A DNA stretch of 64,000 nt from Catenulispora sp. EB89 (GCF_041261445.1 NZ_JBGCCU010000017.1:1-64000), one strand, 5' to 3'; counted from the stretch's first letter, positions 7,569 through 17,060 are shown. Translations and numbers: made by a program. The notes: a model not told the origin generated them from the letters alone.

Positions 7569-8815
7569 GGCAGCTCCATGGTCACTACGGTCGGTCCGCC
7601 CTGCGGGCTGCTCAGGGCGAGGATCCCGTCGAAGGTAGCAAGCCGGCGCTCGATCCCGTGCAGTCCGCTGCCGCGGGCGGCGTCGGCGCCGCCGATCCCG
7701 TCGTCGCTGACCGTGATCTTCAGCAGGCCGGACGCCACCCGCATGTCGATCCACACGTGCGAGGCGTGCGCGTGCTTGGCCACGTTGGTCAGGGCCTCGC
7801 TGATCGCGAAGTACGCCGCCGACTCCAGCGGGGCGTCCAGCCGGCCGGGGACCTCGGCGTGCACCTCGACGTCCAGCGGCGAGTCCAGGGCCGTGGCCCG
7901 CACCGCGTCGACCAGGCCGCGGTCGGCGAGCACCGGCGGGTGGATGCCGCGGACCAGGTCGCGCAGCTCGGACAGGGCCTTGGCCGAGGAGTCGCGGGCC
8001 TCCAGCAGCAGCTTCTGCGCCGCCTCGGGGTCGCGCTCCAGCAGCTGCGAGGCCGCGTTGAGGTGCATGCCCATGGCGACCAGCCGGGCCTGCGCGCCGT
8101 CGTGCAGGTCGCGCTCGATCCGGCGCAGCTCGGCGGCCTGGGTGTCGACCGCGTCGGCCCGGGTCTGGGTCAGGTGCTGCATCCGCGCCTCGACCTGCGC
8201 CGGCGTCGGGGCCAGCAGGACGCGGGACCAGCGGGCGTGCCACTCCAGCATCTTCGGCGCGATGGCCACGCCCAGGGCGATCTCCAGGACCCCGAGCGCC
8301 GCCGGGGCCCAGCGCAGGCCCTCGTTGCCGTGGTGCACGTGGATGAAGCCGAACCAGTCGTTGAAGCCGTGCTGGACGAACACGTTCCAGAGGGCGCTGA
8401 TGACGAAGCCGTACAGGCCCTCGGCCACCAGGGCGATCGGGAGCACGGCCAGGAGCGCCCCGACGACCGGGTCGGTCATCGCCCACGCGGCGTCCCGCCA
8501 GAACGCGGGGTCGGTCCCGTGGAACTTGACCTTCTCCCAGTAGCCGGAGAACCCGGTGCCGAACTCCGGGGCGGCCCGGTAAGGCTCGGGGATCTCGATC
8601 CCCCGCCAGGCCCGCACCTTCCTGCGGCGCATGTCGGCCAGCCAGCGCAGGTAGACCGCGACCGGAGGGATCAGGAGCAGGCCGAGCCCGATGCCGGCCA
8701 GACCGGCCACCAGCGCCAGCGCGACGTAGCCGAGCAGCATCGGGACCAGCATCACGAAGAACCAGAACCCGCCCTCCAGGACGGCGCTCCATCGCTTGTT
8801 GGTGGTGTTCGTCAT
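7520..8815 (-). CDS. Sensor histidine kinase with LuxR-type partner
   Basis: A 431-residue kinase. The N-terminal half (residues 10-190) has about four to five membrane segments with a 60-residue loop (FGTGFSGYWEKVKFHG region), a layout of actinomycete kinases carrying a Sensor-type domain. Residues 228-300 form the HisKA_3 module with RRIERDLHDGAQARLVAMGM (His238). The ATPase domain has ISEALTNVAKHAHASHV, DDGIGG and GSGLHGIERRL. The last 16 codons overlap the regulator gene downstream. The kinase at 38.0-39.4 kb shares the same RRIERDLHDGAQARLVALGM motif and is a likely paralogue. Confidence 0.92.
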   Translation of the reverse strand: MTNTTNKRWSAVLEGGFWFFVMLVPMLLGYVALALVAGLAGIGLGLLLIPPVAVYLRWLADMRRRKVRAWRGIEIPEPYRAAPEFGTGFSGYWEKVKFHGTDPAFWRDAAWAMTDPVVGALLAVLPIALVAEGLYGFVISALWNVFVQHGFNDWFGFIHVHHGNEGLRWAPAALGVLEIALGVAIAPKMLEWHARWSRVLLAPTPAQVEARMQHLTQTRADAVDTQAAELRRIERDLHDGAQARLVAMGMHLNAASQLLERDPEAAQKLLLEARDSSAKALSELRDLVRGIHPPVLADRGLVDAVRATALDSPLDVEVHAEVPGRLDAPLESAAYFAISEALTNVAKHAHASHVWIDMRVASGLLKITVSDDGIGGADAARGSGLHGIERRLATFDGILALSSPQGGPTVVTMELPCASSSPKTSSSSGTA

Positions 8816-8860
8816 GTCCTCAAGTCTCGGGTTCGGGCCACGGCGGGGCGAGGGGCTTAC

Positions 8861-8878
8861 ACACCCAGTGTGGGGTGT
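8861..8878. promoter_or_regulatory. Inverted repeat between kinase and beta-lactamase-fold gene
   Basis: ACACCC (8861-8866) and GGGTGT (8873-8878) are perfect inverted arms with a 6-bp spacer. They sit in the 135-bp divergent promoter region shared by the kinase gene and the secreted serine-hydrolase gene. The arrangement suits a dimeric LuxR-type regulator; the adjacent pair is the obvious candidate. Inference only. Confidence 0.4.
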
Positions 8879-8950
8879 ACCTACCTACACCTCCAGGAGG
8901 GGTACTACAGCCCGTGACCGCCGGTGCCCCGCCCGGCGAGGCTGTGGGGC

Positions 8951-10870
8951 ATGTGGACGACCATCGTTTCCGGCATCGCCCTCGCCGCCTCAGCGCTGTC
9001 CGGCTCCGTCGCGCACGCCGCAGCCGCCAACGCCGCCAACGCCGCCCCGGACCTCTCGGGCGTCGGTCCGCTCATAGACCAGACCGTCACCGCGCAGCTC
9101 GCGAAGGACAAGATTCCCGGCGCGGCCGTGGTCGTGGTGGCCGGCGGGCAGACCGTGTTCGCGCAAGGCTACGGCGTCGCCGACACCGCCACCAACGCTC
9201 CGGTCGACCCGGTGCGCACCGAGTTCTTCACCGGCTCGGTCGCCAAAGTCTTCACCGCCACCGCCGTCGCGCAGCTGGTCCAGCAGGGCAAGCTCGATCC
9301 GGACGCGGACGTGAACACGTACCTGAAGGACTTCAAGATCCCGGACACGTTCCCGGGCCACCCGGTGACCGTGCAGAACCTGATGACCCACACCGCCGGC
9401 TTCGACGCGGACCCGTTCGGCGTGGCCGTGAGCGACCCGAAGAAGGTGCCGCCGCTCGGGCAGTTCCTCCAGGACTCCAGGCCCGCGCGGGTACGTCCGC
9501 CCGGCACGCTCGCCGCGTACGACAACTACGGCGTCGCCCTGGCCGGCTACCTGGTCCAGACCGTCTCCGGCGAGCCGTTCGCGCAGTACGTCCAGGACCA
9601 CGTGTTCCAGCCGCTGCAGATGGACGCCTCGACCTTCCAGCAGCCGCATCCGGCGGGCTACGACGCGAACCTGGCGAAGGGCTACCGGCCGGAGGGCGGA
9701 GGCTGGGTCGCCGAGGACGGCCAGTACGGCGGCTGGTCCCCGACCGGCGCGGGCACCGCCGCCACCGCGACCGACATGGGCAAGTTCATGATGGCGCAGC
9801 TGGCGAAGGACCCGCGGCTGGGCAACGGGGTCGCGGACCTGATGCAGCAGCGGCACTTCACGATGGACCCGCGGCTGCCCGGCATGGCGTACCTCTTCGA
9901 GGAACGGCCGCGGGACGGCCAGCGGATCCTGTTCAAGGACGGCGACGTCCCCGGGTTCCACAGCGACATGGCGCTGTTGCCGGACAAGGACATCGGCATA
10001 TACGTGGTCTACAACGGTGACGGCACCGACCGGATCGCGCAGTGGGATGGCAAAGCCCTGATCAACCAGATCGTCGACACGGCCTTTCCGCATAGCACGG
10101 GCTTCCCCAATACCACCAGCGCCCCGACCGCCGCCAAGGACCCGAAACTCGGCAGCTACGCCGGGACCTACCGCAGCGACCAGGTGAGCCGGGAAGACGT
10201 CACCCGGGTCGCGGGGCTGGTGTCCTCGGTGACGGTGTCGGCCAACGGCGACGGCACCATCACCACCAACGGCCTGTCGCAGAACCCGAAGATCGGCGAC
10301 CAGCGCTGGATCCCGCTCGGCAGCGGAGAATTCGCCGAGCAGGGCGGCCAGGACCGGCTGGTGTTCGACGGCCACGGCCACCTCGCGACGTCCATCGATC
10401 CCACCGACGCCTACTACAAACTGGACTGGTACAACTCCCCCGCGCTGCACCTGCCGATGCTCTACGGCGGCGCCGGGATCCTCGCGGCCGCTTTCCTCGG
10501 CTTCCCGATCCTCGCGCTGGTACGGCGCGTGCGGCAGCGGCCGACGCACTCCCGGTGGGCCCGGGGCGCGCGGATGCTCGCCTGGGTCGCCGGCGGGCTG
10601 GCGACGTTGTTCGTCGCCGGGTTCGTGACGGTGACCGGGGACAGCGACGCCTTCTACGAACAACTCATCCTCGGGTCCTCGACGCTGACCCTGCTGCTGG
10701 TGGTGAACGCGCTGCTGACCCTGTGCACCGTCGGGCTGATCGCCGGGAGCGCCGCGGCCTGGAAGCTGGGCTGGTGGCGGCCGGCCGGGCGGATCGCGTA
10801 CTCGCTGACCGCGCTCGGCGCCGTGTCCTTCCTGGCCGTGGCGTTCACGTACAACCTGGTCTGGCCGTAG
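8951..10870 (+). CDS. Serine hydrolase, beta-lactamase/class C family, with membrane tail
   Basis: A 639-residue exported protein. A signal peptide (about residues 1-25, ending AHAAAA) is followed by a class C beta-lactamase-like domain: S-x-x-K at 96-99 (TGSVAKVFTA), the YDNYGVALAGYLVQ block with the Tyr motif, HTAG, and DGDVPGFHSDMALLPD near the third motif. After a beta-rich segment the last 150 residues contain four hydrophobic helices. Such proteins are esterases or D-aminopeptidases more often than antibiotic resistance enzymes. The ATG at 8951 starts the signal peptide. Divergent from a two-component pair, which may control it. Confidence 0.88.
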   Translation: MWTTIVSGIALAASALSGSVAHAAAANAANAAPDLSGVGPLIDQTVTAQLAKDKIPGAAVVVVAGGQTVFAQGYGVADTATNAPVDPVRTEFFTGSVAKVFTATAVAQLVQQGKLDPDADVNTYLKDFKIPDTFPGHPVTVQNLMTHTAGFDADPFGVAVSDPKKVPPLGQFLQDSRPARVRPPGTLAAYDNYGVALAGYLVQTVSGEPFAQYVQDHVFQPLQMDASTFQQPHPAGYDANLAKGYRPEGGGWVAEDGQYGGWSPTGAGTAATATDMGKFMMAQLAKDPRLGNGVADLMQQRHFTMDPRLPGMAYLFEERPRDGQRILFKDGDVPGFHSDMALLPDKDIGIYVVYNGDGTDRIAQWDGKALINQIVDTAFPHSTGFPNTTSAPTAAKDPKLGSYAGTYRSDQVSREDVTRVAGLVSSVTVSANGDGTITTNGLSQNPKIGDQRWIPLGSGEFAEQGGQDRLVFDGHGHLATSIDPTDAYYKLDWYNSPALHLPMLYGGAGILAAAFLGFPILALVRRVRQRPTHSRWARGARMLAWVAGGLATLFVAGFVTVTGDSDAFYEQLILGSSTLTLLLVVNALLTLCTVGLIAGSAAAWKLGWWRPAGRIAYSLTALGAVSFLAVAFTYNLVWP

Positions 10871-10900
10871 CCGCGACGATCAGAACCCTGCGATCGCGGA

Positions 10901-11788
10901 TCAGACCTCGAAGAAGGTCAGGTCCAGCTCCGCCAGCCGCTCCGGATCGGCCAGGATGTTGATCTCCTTGATCCGGCCGTCCACCACGGTGAAGCCCATG
11001 ACCGCAGCCGGCTTGCCGTCCACGACCGTCACCCGCCCCGGGGCTCCGTTGACGAGCGCCGGGCGGGCGTGGGCCGCGAAGCGGGCGAACATCAGCGCCT
11101 GCCTGGCCACCGCCTCGGCGCCGCGAAGCAGCTTGAGGCCCGCCGGGAGGCTGCCGTAGTCGGCACGCAGCACGACGTCCGGGTCCAGCACCGCGACCAG
11201 CGCGGCGAAGTCGCCGCCCCGGGAGGCCGCGGAGAAGGCCCGGACGACCTCTTTCTGCCGGCTCAGGTCCGGGTCCGGCACCGCGTCGGCACCCTGGACC
11301 CGGCGCCGGGCGCGGCTGGCCAGCTGGCGCGCGGCGGCCGGGCTCTTGTCGACGATGACCGCGATCTCCTCGAAGGGGACGGCGAACATGTCGTGCAGCA
11401 CGAACGCCAGGCGCTCGGCCGGTTGCAGCGTCTCCAGGACCACCAGCAGGGCCAGGCCGACGGAGTCGGCGAGCAGCGCCTCGTGCTCGGGGTCCAGGCC
11501 GTCCTCCGGCGAGATGATCGGCTCGGGGATGTGGACCGCGTCCAGCGACTCCTCGCGGCTGCGCGCCTTCAGCATGGTGAGGGCGACGCGGGCGACGACC
11601 GTGGTGAGCCAGGCGGTCAGGTTGTCGATGGCGTCGGCGCGGGCGCCCTGCTGGCGGCTCAGGCGCAGCCAGGACTCCTGGACGGCGTCGTCGGCCTCGG
11701 ACAGGGAGCCCAGCATCCGGAAGGCGACGGCCCGCAGATGGCGCCGGTTCTCCTCGAAGCGCTCGGCGAGCCATTCGGTGCTGTCCAC
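10901..11788 (-). CDS. ECF sigma factor with SnoaL-like C-terminal domain (ECF41/SigJ-like)
   Basis: A 295-residue sigma factor. Sigma-2 is at about 5-75 (FRMLGSLSEADDAVQESWLR) and sigma-4 at about 110-165 (ETLQPAERLAFVLHDMFAVP, then FEEIAVIVDKSPAAARQLAS). A SnoaL/NTF2-like extension of about 110 residues follows, ending in NILADPERLAELDL. The extension and the D-G-K-P-A-A-V block are hallmarks of ECF41, where the C-terminal domain tunes activity in place of an anti-sigma factor. ECF41 genes normally neighbour a carboxymuconolactone decarboxylase, oxidoreductase or epimerase; here the nearest co-oriented gene is a Nudix hydrolase 45 bp upstream. Confidence 0.9.
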   Translation of the reverse strand: MDSTEWLAERFEENRRHLRAVAFRMLGSLSEADDAVQESWLRLSRQQGARADAIDNLTAWLTTVVARVALTMLKARSREESLDAVHIPEPIISPEDGLDPEHEALLADSVGLALLVVLETLQPAERLAFVLHDMFAVPFEEIAVIVDKSPAAARQLASRARRRVQGADAVPDPDLSRQKEVVRAFSAASRGGDFAALVAVLDPDVVLRADYGSLPAGLKLLRGAEAVARQALMFARFAAHARPALVNGAPGRVTVVDGKPAAVMGFTVVDGRIKEINILADPERLAELDLTFFEV

Positions 11789-11833
11789 TGCCGTCCCCTA
11801 TCGGTCACACGCCCGCATCGTTTGCGGTCGTTG

Positions 11834-12457
11834 CTATGACCTCTCGGCAGCGCGGTTTGTGACAGCGCCTGCCAGCACGGCGGCCAGCCGGGCGGTGTCC
11901 TCGCCGAGGCCGGCCTGGTCGAAGGGGATCCAGCGGTGGTCGTCGACCTCGTCGAGTTGAAGCTCGACGGTCGCCGTGCCGGGGATCCCGTTGAGGCGGA
12001 AGGCGTAGCGGAAGTCGAAGTGCCAGTGCTCTGGTTCGTCCTTGGCCGGGTTGGCCGGGATCCGGTGCGCGTCGATGGCCAGCGGCAGGTCCGGGTCGCC
12101 CAGGAGGGTGACGTGCTCGGCGCCGAGGCCGGTCTCCTCCAGCAGCTCACGGCGGGCGGCGGCGGCCAGGCTGGCGTCCTCCGGCTCGGTGTGGCCGCCG
12201 GGATTGAGCCAGCGGCCGAGGGACTTGTGCGCGATCTGCAGGAGGCGGCCGTCGGCGTCGACGACGAAGGCGCCGGTGGTGACGTGGCCCGGGAGGGTGC
12301 GGCGGTGGGTGAGGTCGGCGCTCGTGGCCAGCGCGTCGGTAACCGGCCGGAGGCGTTCGGCCTGGTCCGGGGACTGCGCGAGGTAGCGTGCGACGAGATC
12401 GCGGATCTCGGCGTCGGACACGCGTGCGGGCGGCGGTGCTGGGTACATGCTCGTCAT
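11834..12457 (-). CDS. Nudix hydrolase
   Basis: A 207-residue protein. The Nudix fold starts after a helical 55-residue N-terminal region, with GAFVVDADGRLLQIAHKSLG. The metal-binding box is GGHTEPED...ARRELLEETGL (residues 87-111); its spacing is the one-residue-longer D-x8-R-E variant common in actinomycetes. It hydrolyses a nucleoside diphosphate linked to another moiety; the substrate is not deducible. The gene ends 45 bp before the ECF41-like sigma gene on the same strand, so they may be cotranscribed, and it is divergent from the NADH dehydrogenase gene. Confidence 0.88.
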   Translation of the reverse strand: MTSMYPAPPPARVSDAEIRDLVARYLAQSPDQAERLRPVTDALATSADLTHRRTLPGHVTTGAFVVDADGRLLQIAHKSLGRWLNPGGHTEPEDASLAAAARRELLEETGLGAEHVTLLGDPDLPLAIDAHRIPANPAKDEPEHWHFDFRYAFRLNGIPGTATVELQLDEVDDHRWIPFDQAGLGEDTARLAAVLAGAVTNRAAERS

Positions 12458-12721
12458 GGTCCCACCGACCGGGTGATCGAAAGCCGTCCGCCGAGCGTTC
12501 ACCGACCAGATGGCGGACCTGCGCGCCTGCCACACATCGGGCTGCGTACAGTCGGGGGACCCCGGCGGCCGGGGCAAGATCGCCCGGAGTAAAGTGATCA
12601 TCTCACCCATCCGGCACAAATCGCCCTGGTCGAGATGCGCCGGTCCGCCGCACGTTCCACGCTGGACGCAAGTCCGGCCGGCACCGCCCCGCCCACCGCC
12701 ACGGGAGATGAGACAACCGCC

Positions 12722-14113
12722 ATGAGCCGCCCCAAGATACTCGTCGTCGGCAGTGGCTTCGCGGGCACCGAGTGCGCGCACAAGCTGGAGAAGAAGCTCT
12801 CGCTCGACGACGCCGAGATCCGCCTGGTGTCCGCGGTCAACCACCAGCTGTACCTGCCGCTGCTGCCGCACGTCGCCTCCGGCGTGCTGACCCCGCAGGC
12901 GGTCGCGGTCTCGCTGCGCCGGATGCTCAAGACGACGGTCCTGATCCCGGGCGGCGCGATCGGCATCGACACCGAGACCAAGTCGGTGGTGGTGCGCAAG
13001 ATCGACGGCGAGGAGATCGTCGAGCGCTACGACTACCTGGTGCTCACCCCGGGCAGTGTGACGCGCCAGTTCAACATCCCCGGCGTGGACAAGTACGCGG
13101 TCGGCGTGAAGACGCTGGCCGAGGCCGCCTGGATCCGCGACCACGTGATCGCCCAGCTGGACCTGGCGGCGGTGGCCACGACGGACGAGGAGCGCGAGTC
13201 CCGGCTGCAGTTCGTGGTGGTCGGCGGCGGCTACGCGGGCACCGAGACGGCGGCATACCTGCAGCGGCTGACCACCGAGGCGGTGAAGCGCTACCCGAAC
13301 CTGGACGGCAGCCTGGTCAAGTGGCACCTGGTGGACATCGCGCCGAAGCTGATGCCCGAACTCGGCGACAAGCTCGGCGAGAAGGCGCTGAAGATCCTGC
13401 GCAAGCGCGGCCTGCACATCTCCCTCGGCGTCTCGGTCGCGGAGTGCACGGAGGACACCGTCACCCTGACCGACGGCCGCGTCCTGCCCTGCCGCACCCT
13501 GATCTGGACCGCCGGCGTGGCCCCCAGCCCGCTGATCGCCACCATGGGCGCCCCCACCAACCGCGGCCGCCTGGTGGTCAACGCCGACCTGACGGTCCCG
13601 GACCTGCCCGGCGTCTTCGCCCTCGGCGACGCGGCAGCCGTCCCGGACCTGGCCAAGGGCGGCGACGCGATCTGCCCCCCGACCGCCCAGCACGCGATGC
13701 GCCAGGGCTGGGCCGCGGCGGAGAACGTGATGGCGGCGGTCCGCGGCTTCCCGCTGAAGGACTACCGCCACAAGGACCTCGGCCTGGTCGTGGACCTCGG
13801 CGGCCTCAAGGCGGTCAGCAAGCCGATGGGCATCCCCCTGTCGGGCCTGCCTGCGCAGGTCGTGGCCCGGGGCTACCACATCATGGCGCTCCGCACCTTC
13901 GCGGCCCGCTTCCGCACCGCCGCCGGCTGGCTCCTGAACTCCCTGGTCGGCGACGACTTCGTCCGCACCGGCTTCCAGGCCGAGCGCGCGGCGTCGCTGC
14001 GCGACTTCGAGTACACGGACGTGTACCTGACGCGCGAGGAGATCCTGCAGCGGACGCGCGGCACGGCGGCGGCGATCGCGGCCGAACCCCAGACGCCTGC
14101 TTCGGCGGCCTGA
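12722..14113 (+). CDS. NAD(P)/FAD oxidoreductase, type II NADH dehydrogenase-like
   Basis: A 463-residue two-Rossmann-fold flavoprotein. FAD binding: ILVVGSGFAGTECAHKLEKK (residues 5-24). NADH binding: VVVGGGYAGTETAAYLQRL (about 163-181). C-terminal FAD site: GVFALGDAAAVPDLAKGG. A hydrophobic/basic C-terminal segment after 370 suits peripheral membrane attachment as in Ndh, which oxidises NADH and reduces quinone without proton pumping. The ATG at 12722 follows GGGAGATGAG. It stands alone, divergent from the Nudix gene. Other flavin disulfide-type oxidoreductases are less likely because no redox CxxC is visible. Confidence 0.88.
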   Translation: MSRPKILVVGSGFAGTECAHKLEKKLSLDDAEIRLVSAVNHQLYLPLLPHVASGVLTPQAVAVSLRRMLKTTVLIPGGAIGIDTETKSVVVRKIDGEEIVERYDYLVLTPGSVTRQFNIPGVDKYAVGVKTLAEAAWIRDHVIAQLDLAAVATTDEERESRLQFVVVGGGYAGTETAAYLQRLTTEAVKRYPNLDGSLVKWHLVDIAPKLMPELGDKLGEKALKILRKRGLHISLGVSVAECTEDTVTLTDGRVLPCRTLIWTAGVAPSPLIATMGAPTNRGRLVVNADLTVPDLPGVFALGDAAAVPDLAKGGDAICPPTAQHAMRQGWAAAENVMAAVRGFPLKDYRHKDLGLVVDLGGLKAVSKPMGIPLSGLPAQVVARGYHIMALRTFAARFRTAAGWLLNSLVGDDFVRTGFQAERAASLRDFEYTDVYLTREEILQRTRGTAAAIAAEPQTPASAA

Positions 14114-14233
14114 GGGTTCACCGCCGACCCCGCCGCGGGGCATCGTGACCGATTCGTTATCAGCCCTATGACAACCAGTCTTCGCTCAACCCGTCATGTC
14201 GATGTGAGCAGAATCCATCACGAAGGGGTTGTC

Positions 14234-14833
14234 ATGGCGCGGATGCGTATCGCTGAGATCATCGCAGTAGCCGCATTGGCCGGGAGCCTTGCCGCGTGCG
14301 GCAGCAGCAGCTCGAAGCCGACGGCGGCAGCCGCCACCAGTACGTCGACGAACCAGGCCGCGCCGGTGTCGTCGGCCACGACGGCACCGGGGAACGCCGC
14401 CACCAGTACGACGGCAGCGAACGCCGCCACCACGTCGCCGTCCGCCCCGCCGTCCGCCCCGCCGACCACCCAGCCCAGCGCCAGGAGCAGCTCGACCGCA
14501 TCGAACCCAGGCGGCGTCGCCAACGCGGGTGACCACGTCACGATCGTCGGCACGCTGCAGTACCTCGCGCCCGGCAAGTTCCTCGTCCACCCCGACGATG
14601 GCAGCACGGACCAGGGGTTCTACGTCTCGGATGCCACTCGGATCCTGGGCGCGGCCGCGATCTGCGGCGGCCCCGACGGCAATGTGACCATCGGCGGGGA
14701 CGGCTACGGCACCACGAAGTGCACTGAGGACCAGCTGGAAACCGCCGCGAAGACCGCCAGCGTGAAAGTCCGGGTCACCATGAACCGGAAGACCGGCGAC
14801 GTGGCGTCGGTCGAGGAGAAGTACCACCCCTGA
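14234..14833 (+). CDS. Putative lipoprotein with Thr/Ser/Pro-rich linker
   Basis: A 199-residue exported protein. The signal peptide ends in the lipobox LAAC with Cys22 as the lipidation site. Residues 25-95 are a low-complexity Ala/Thr/Ser/Pro linker typical of cell-wall-spanning tethers. The C-terminal domain of about 90 residues (HVTIVGTLQYLAPGKFLVHP...) has an OB-like beta pattern and two cysteines (ICGG, TKCTED) that could form a disulfide. Family not recognised. AAGGGG sits 6 bases before the ATG at 14234; an upstream in-frame ATG would bury the signal peptide. Confidence 0.82.
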   Translation: MARMRIAEIIAVAALAGSLAACGSSSSKPTAAAATSTSTNQAAPVSSATTAPGNAATSTTAANAATTSPSAPPSAPPTTQPSARSSSTASNPGGVANAGDHVTIVGTLQYLAPGKFLVHPDDGSTDQGFYVSDATRILGAAAICGGPDGNVTIGGDGYGTTKCTEDQLETAAKTASVKVRVTMNRKTGDVASVEEKYHP

Positions 14834-14889
14834 TCCCCGCCCCCTGCGCCGCGCGCCAAACGGCACCGGCTCCGGCACCGGCACCGGCA

Positions 14890-14909
14890 CCGGCAACTGG
14901 TGTTGCCGG
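14890..14909. terminator. Bidirectional terminator hairpin
   Basis: CCGGCAAC (14890-14897) and GTTGCCGG (14902-14909) form a perfect 8-bp stem with a 4-nt loop. It lies between the convergent lipoprotein and beta-helix genes. Several GGCACC hexamers precede it at 14862-14889 and can pair with the GCCGGTGCC that follows, allowing alternative stems. No T-tract. Confidence 0.65.
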
Positions 14910-14969
14910 CTTGAGCCGGTGCCGGCGCGTCGCGGACTACAGAGCGAACGCCACCTGACGCGGCGTCGC

Positions 14970-17060
14970 TCAGCCCACCGCGATCGCGAACAGGTGCTGC
15001 GACGTGGCCCCCGAAGCGACCAGGTTCGGCAGCGTCACCGAAGCCAGCGTCTTCCCCGACGGCAGCGCCACCGTGTACGCCCACACCGAGAACGACCCGC
15101 TCGCCGTCGTCGTGCTCCCGTTGTACGCCGACGTGTGCTGGTTCGCGTACGTCGCCGTCGCGACCGCCGTGTCGCCGGCCGCCGGGGTGGTGTCCGTCCA
15201 GTCCGACAGCGTCAGCGTGAAGGGCTGCGACGTGCCGTCCGTGAAGTGCAGCGTCCCGCTCTCGTTGACCCCGTGCGTCGTGCTGAAGCCCAGGAAGCCG
15301 AGCTTCGTGCCGGTCCCGCCGGCCGGGACCGCGATGGTCTGGCCGCTGGCGATGACATTGTCGGTCGCGTCCAGGGCCTGCGGGTGCCAGGGCCCGAAGT
15401 CGACACCCGCCGCCGTGACATCCGCGCCAGCGCTAAGACCAGCGTTGGCCAGCGCCGTCGCCGAGAAGCTCTTGCCGCTCTGCGTCGCCGAGTTCAGGCT
15501 TCCCGCCCAACGGTTCGCGTCGGAAGTGACCGCCGTGTCGTTCAACGCCGCCGAGAACGACAGAACACTGTCATCCCCGGATCCGTTGTAAGCGCCCCGG
15601 TTCGGGGCGGCGGTGGCGGACACCGCGTTACCGAAGAAGTCCTTGCCGCCGTTGTTCGCCACGACCACGCCGCTGCCCAGCTCCGGTGACGTCGTGTGCA
15701 GCTTGATCGCCAGCGTCCCCGCCGCGTCGTTGATCAGCTGCGGATCGGCGGTATGGGCCGCCGAGTCGCCGGACGACGGCGCCGCCACGCCTCCGAAATA
15801 CGTGTTGGAAGCGAACCGCGCCGAAGAATCCGACGCCCAGGACGCCGTCGGAGCCACGAAGATGTTGTTCTGCCACACCACGTTCCCGCCGAGCGTGTCC
15901 GTGATCGGCTTGCCCGGGCAGAAGAACGTGTTGTTGTAGATGTAGTGCGTCCCGCTCCCGGTGCTGGAGTTCGTGAATCGGCAGTCGTCGCGCGAGATGT
16001 TGTACCGCAGCACCGCGTTCGTCGTCGTCGCCGACCCGCCGCAGCCGGACAGGCAGTCCAGGTAGAACCCGCCGGCGTTGTTGTACGAGTAGTTGTACTG
16101 GTACAGGCACGTCCCGGTGTTGTTCATGTCGCAGTCCCACGCCGTCGCGTCGTTCACCACCCCGGTCTGCGACCCCACGGTGTTGTACTGGAACGTCGGG
16201 TTGTTCGAGTGGTACGGCCACATCCCGGCGAAGTTCCCGGCCGTGAACGGGTACGCCCCGAGCCCCAGGTCCGTCGCCGTGTTGTACTCCACCAGCGGCG
16301 CGTCGCTGTCGTGCACCACGATCCCGTCGCCGCCGGCGTCGGTGATGGTGTTGTGCCCGATGTAGACGCCGGTGCTCATCGCCGAGGTCTCGCCCTCGAC
16401 CTTGATCCCGCCGCCCCCGGTGTCGTGCACGTCGTTGTTCGTCACGGACACGCCGTTGAACACCCCGGACCCGGTCGCCACCCGCACGGCTATGCCGCCC
16501 GAGTACGAGAACCACGACGCGTTCGTCCCGGTCTTGTCGCCCCAGCCGGCCACGTTCGCGACCTCGTTGCCGGTGATGGAGATCCCGGCCTGGTTCGCCG
16601 AACCCGCGACCTCGACCAGGATCCCCTCGTGTTGCGCGCGGGTGGACGAGGAGTTCTGCACCTTCAGACCACTGATGGTCCAGTAACTCTGGTCGACCAG
16701 GTGCACCGTGGCCTCGGTCGCGCCGCCGCCCTCGATCACCGGCGCGGCGCCGGAACCGTAGGCGTTGATGGTGATCGGCGAGCCAGAGGCGCCGGAGCCC
16801 TGCGGGGTCAGCGTGCCGTCACACGTCGTCCCGGCCTTGAAGGACAGCGTGTCGCCGGCGCCGAAGACGTGTCCGTCAGGATCCGTGAGGGCGTTCCACG
16901 GCGATCCCGCAGACCCGTCGCCGTCGGAGGCGGCCGAGCAGTCCACGTAGTAGACGGTCCCGGCCGCGTGTGCGGTCGGGACGGTCACGGCCAGCAGGCC
17001 GACGGCGCCGAGGGCCATCGCCCCCAGCGCCGAGAGCGAAGCGCGCAGTTGCGCTTTCAC
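14970..17060 (-). CDS. Secreted right-handed beta-helix protein
   Basis: A 696-residue secreted protein starting at GTG 17060 with GGAGG 9 bases upstream. Signal peptide 1-32 ends AHA-A. Residues about 40-470 contain the regular N-N-x-V/I ladder of parallel beta-helices (SITGNEVANV, SVTNNDVHDT, YIGHNTITDA, VEYNTATDL, LRYNISRDD, YIYNNTFF, VWQNNIFVA), as in polysaccharide lyases and epimerases. A 200-residue C-terminal beta-sandwich of the type appended to actinomycete glycosidases follows. It lies 43 bp after the permease genes, implying it releases the oligosaccharide that the ABC system imports. The catalytic class is not identifiable by eye. Confidence 0.85.
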   Translation of the reverse strand: MKAQLRASLSALGAMALGAVGLLAVTVPTAHAAGTVYYVDCSAASDGDGSAGSPWNALTDPDGHVFGAGDTLSFKAGTTCDGTLTPQGSGASGSPITINAYGSGAAPVIEGGGATEATVHLVDQSYWTISGLKVQNSSSTRAQHEGILVEVAGSANQAGISITGNEVANVAGWGDKTGTNASWFSYSGGIAVRVATGSGVFNGVSVTNNDVHDTGGGGIKVEGETSAMSTGVYIGHNTITDAGGDGIVVHDSDAPLVEYNTATDLGLGAYPFTAGNFAGMWPYHSNNPTFQYNTVGSQTGVVNDATAWDCDMNNTGTCLYQYNYSYNNAGGFYLDCLSGCGGSATTTNAVLRYNISRDDCRFTNSSTGSGTHYIYNNTFFCPGKPITDTLGGNVVWQNNIFVAPTASWASDSSARFASNTYFGGVAAPSSGDSAAHTADPQLINDAAGTLAIKLHTTSPELGSGVVVANNGGKDFFGNAVSATAAPNRGAYNGSGDDSVLSFSAALNDTAVTSDANRWAGSLNSATQSGKSFSATALANAGLSAGADVTAAGVDFGPWHPQALDATDNVIASGQTIAVPAGGTGTKLGFLGFSTTHGVNESGTLHFTDGTSQPFTLTLSDWTDTTPAAGDTAVATATYANQHTSAYNGSTTTASGSFSVWAYTVALPSGKTLASVTLPNLVASGATSQHLFAIAVG

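Noticed and set aside
8951-10870. Beta-lactamase-fold protein considered as an antibiotic resistance gene.
   Set aside because: The long membrane tail and esterase-like motifs fit a class C-like serine hydrolase of unknown substrate; resistance cannot be claimed.
11834-14143. A 769-codon minus-strand frame that would give the Nudix protein a huge N-terminal extension.
   Set aside because: The extension is antisense to the NADH dehydrogenase gene; the real start is the ATG at 12457.
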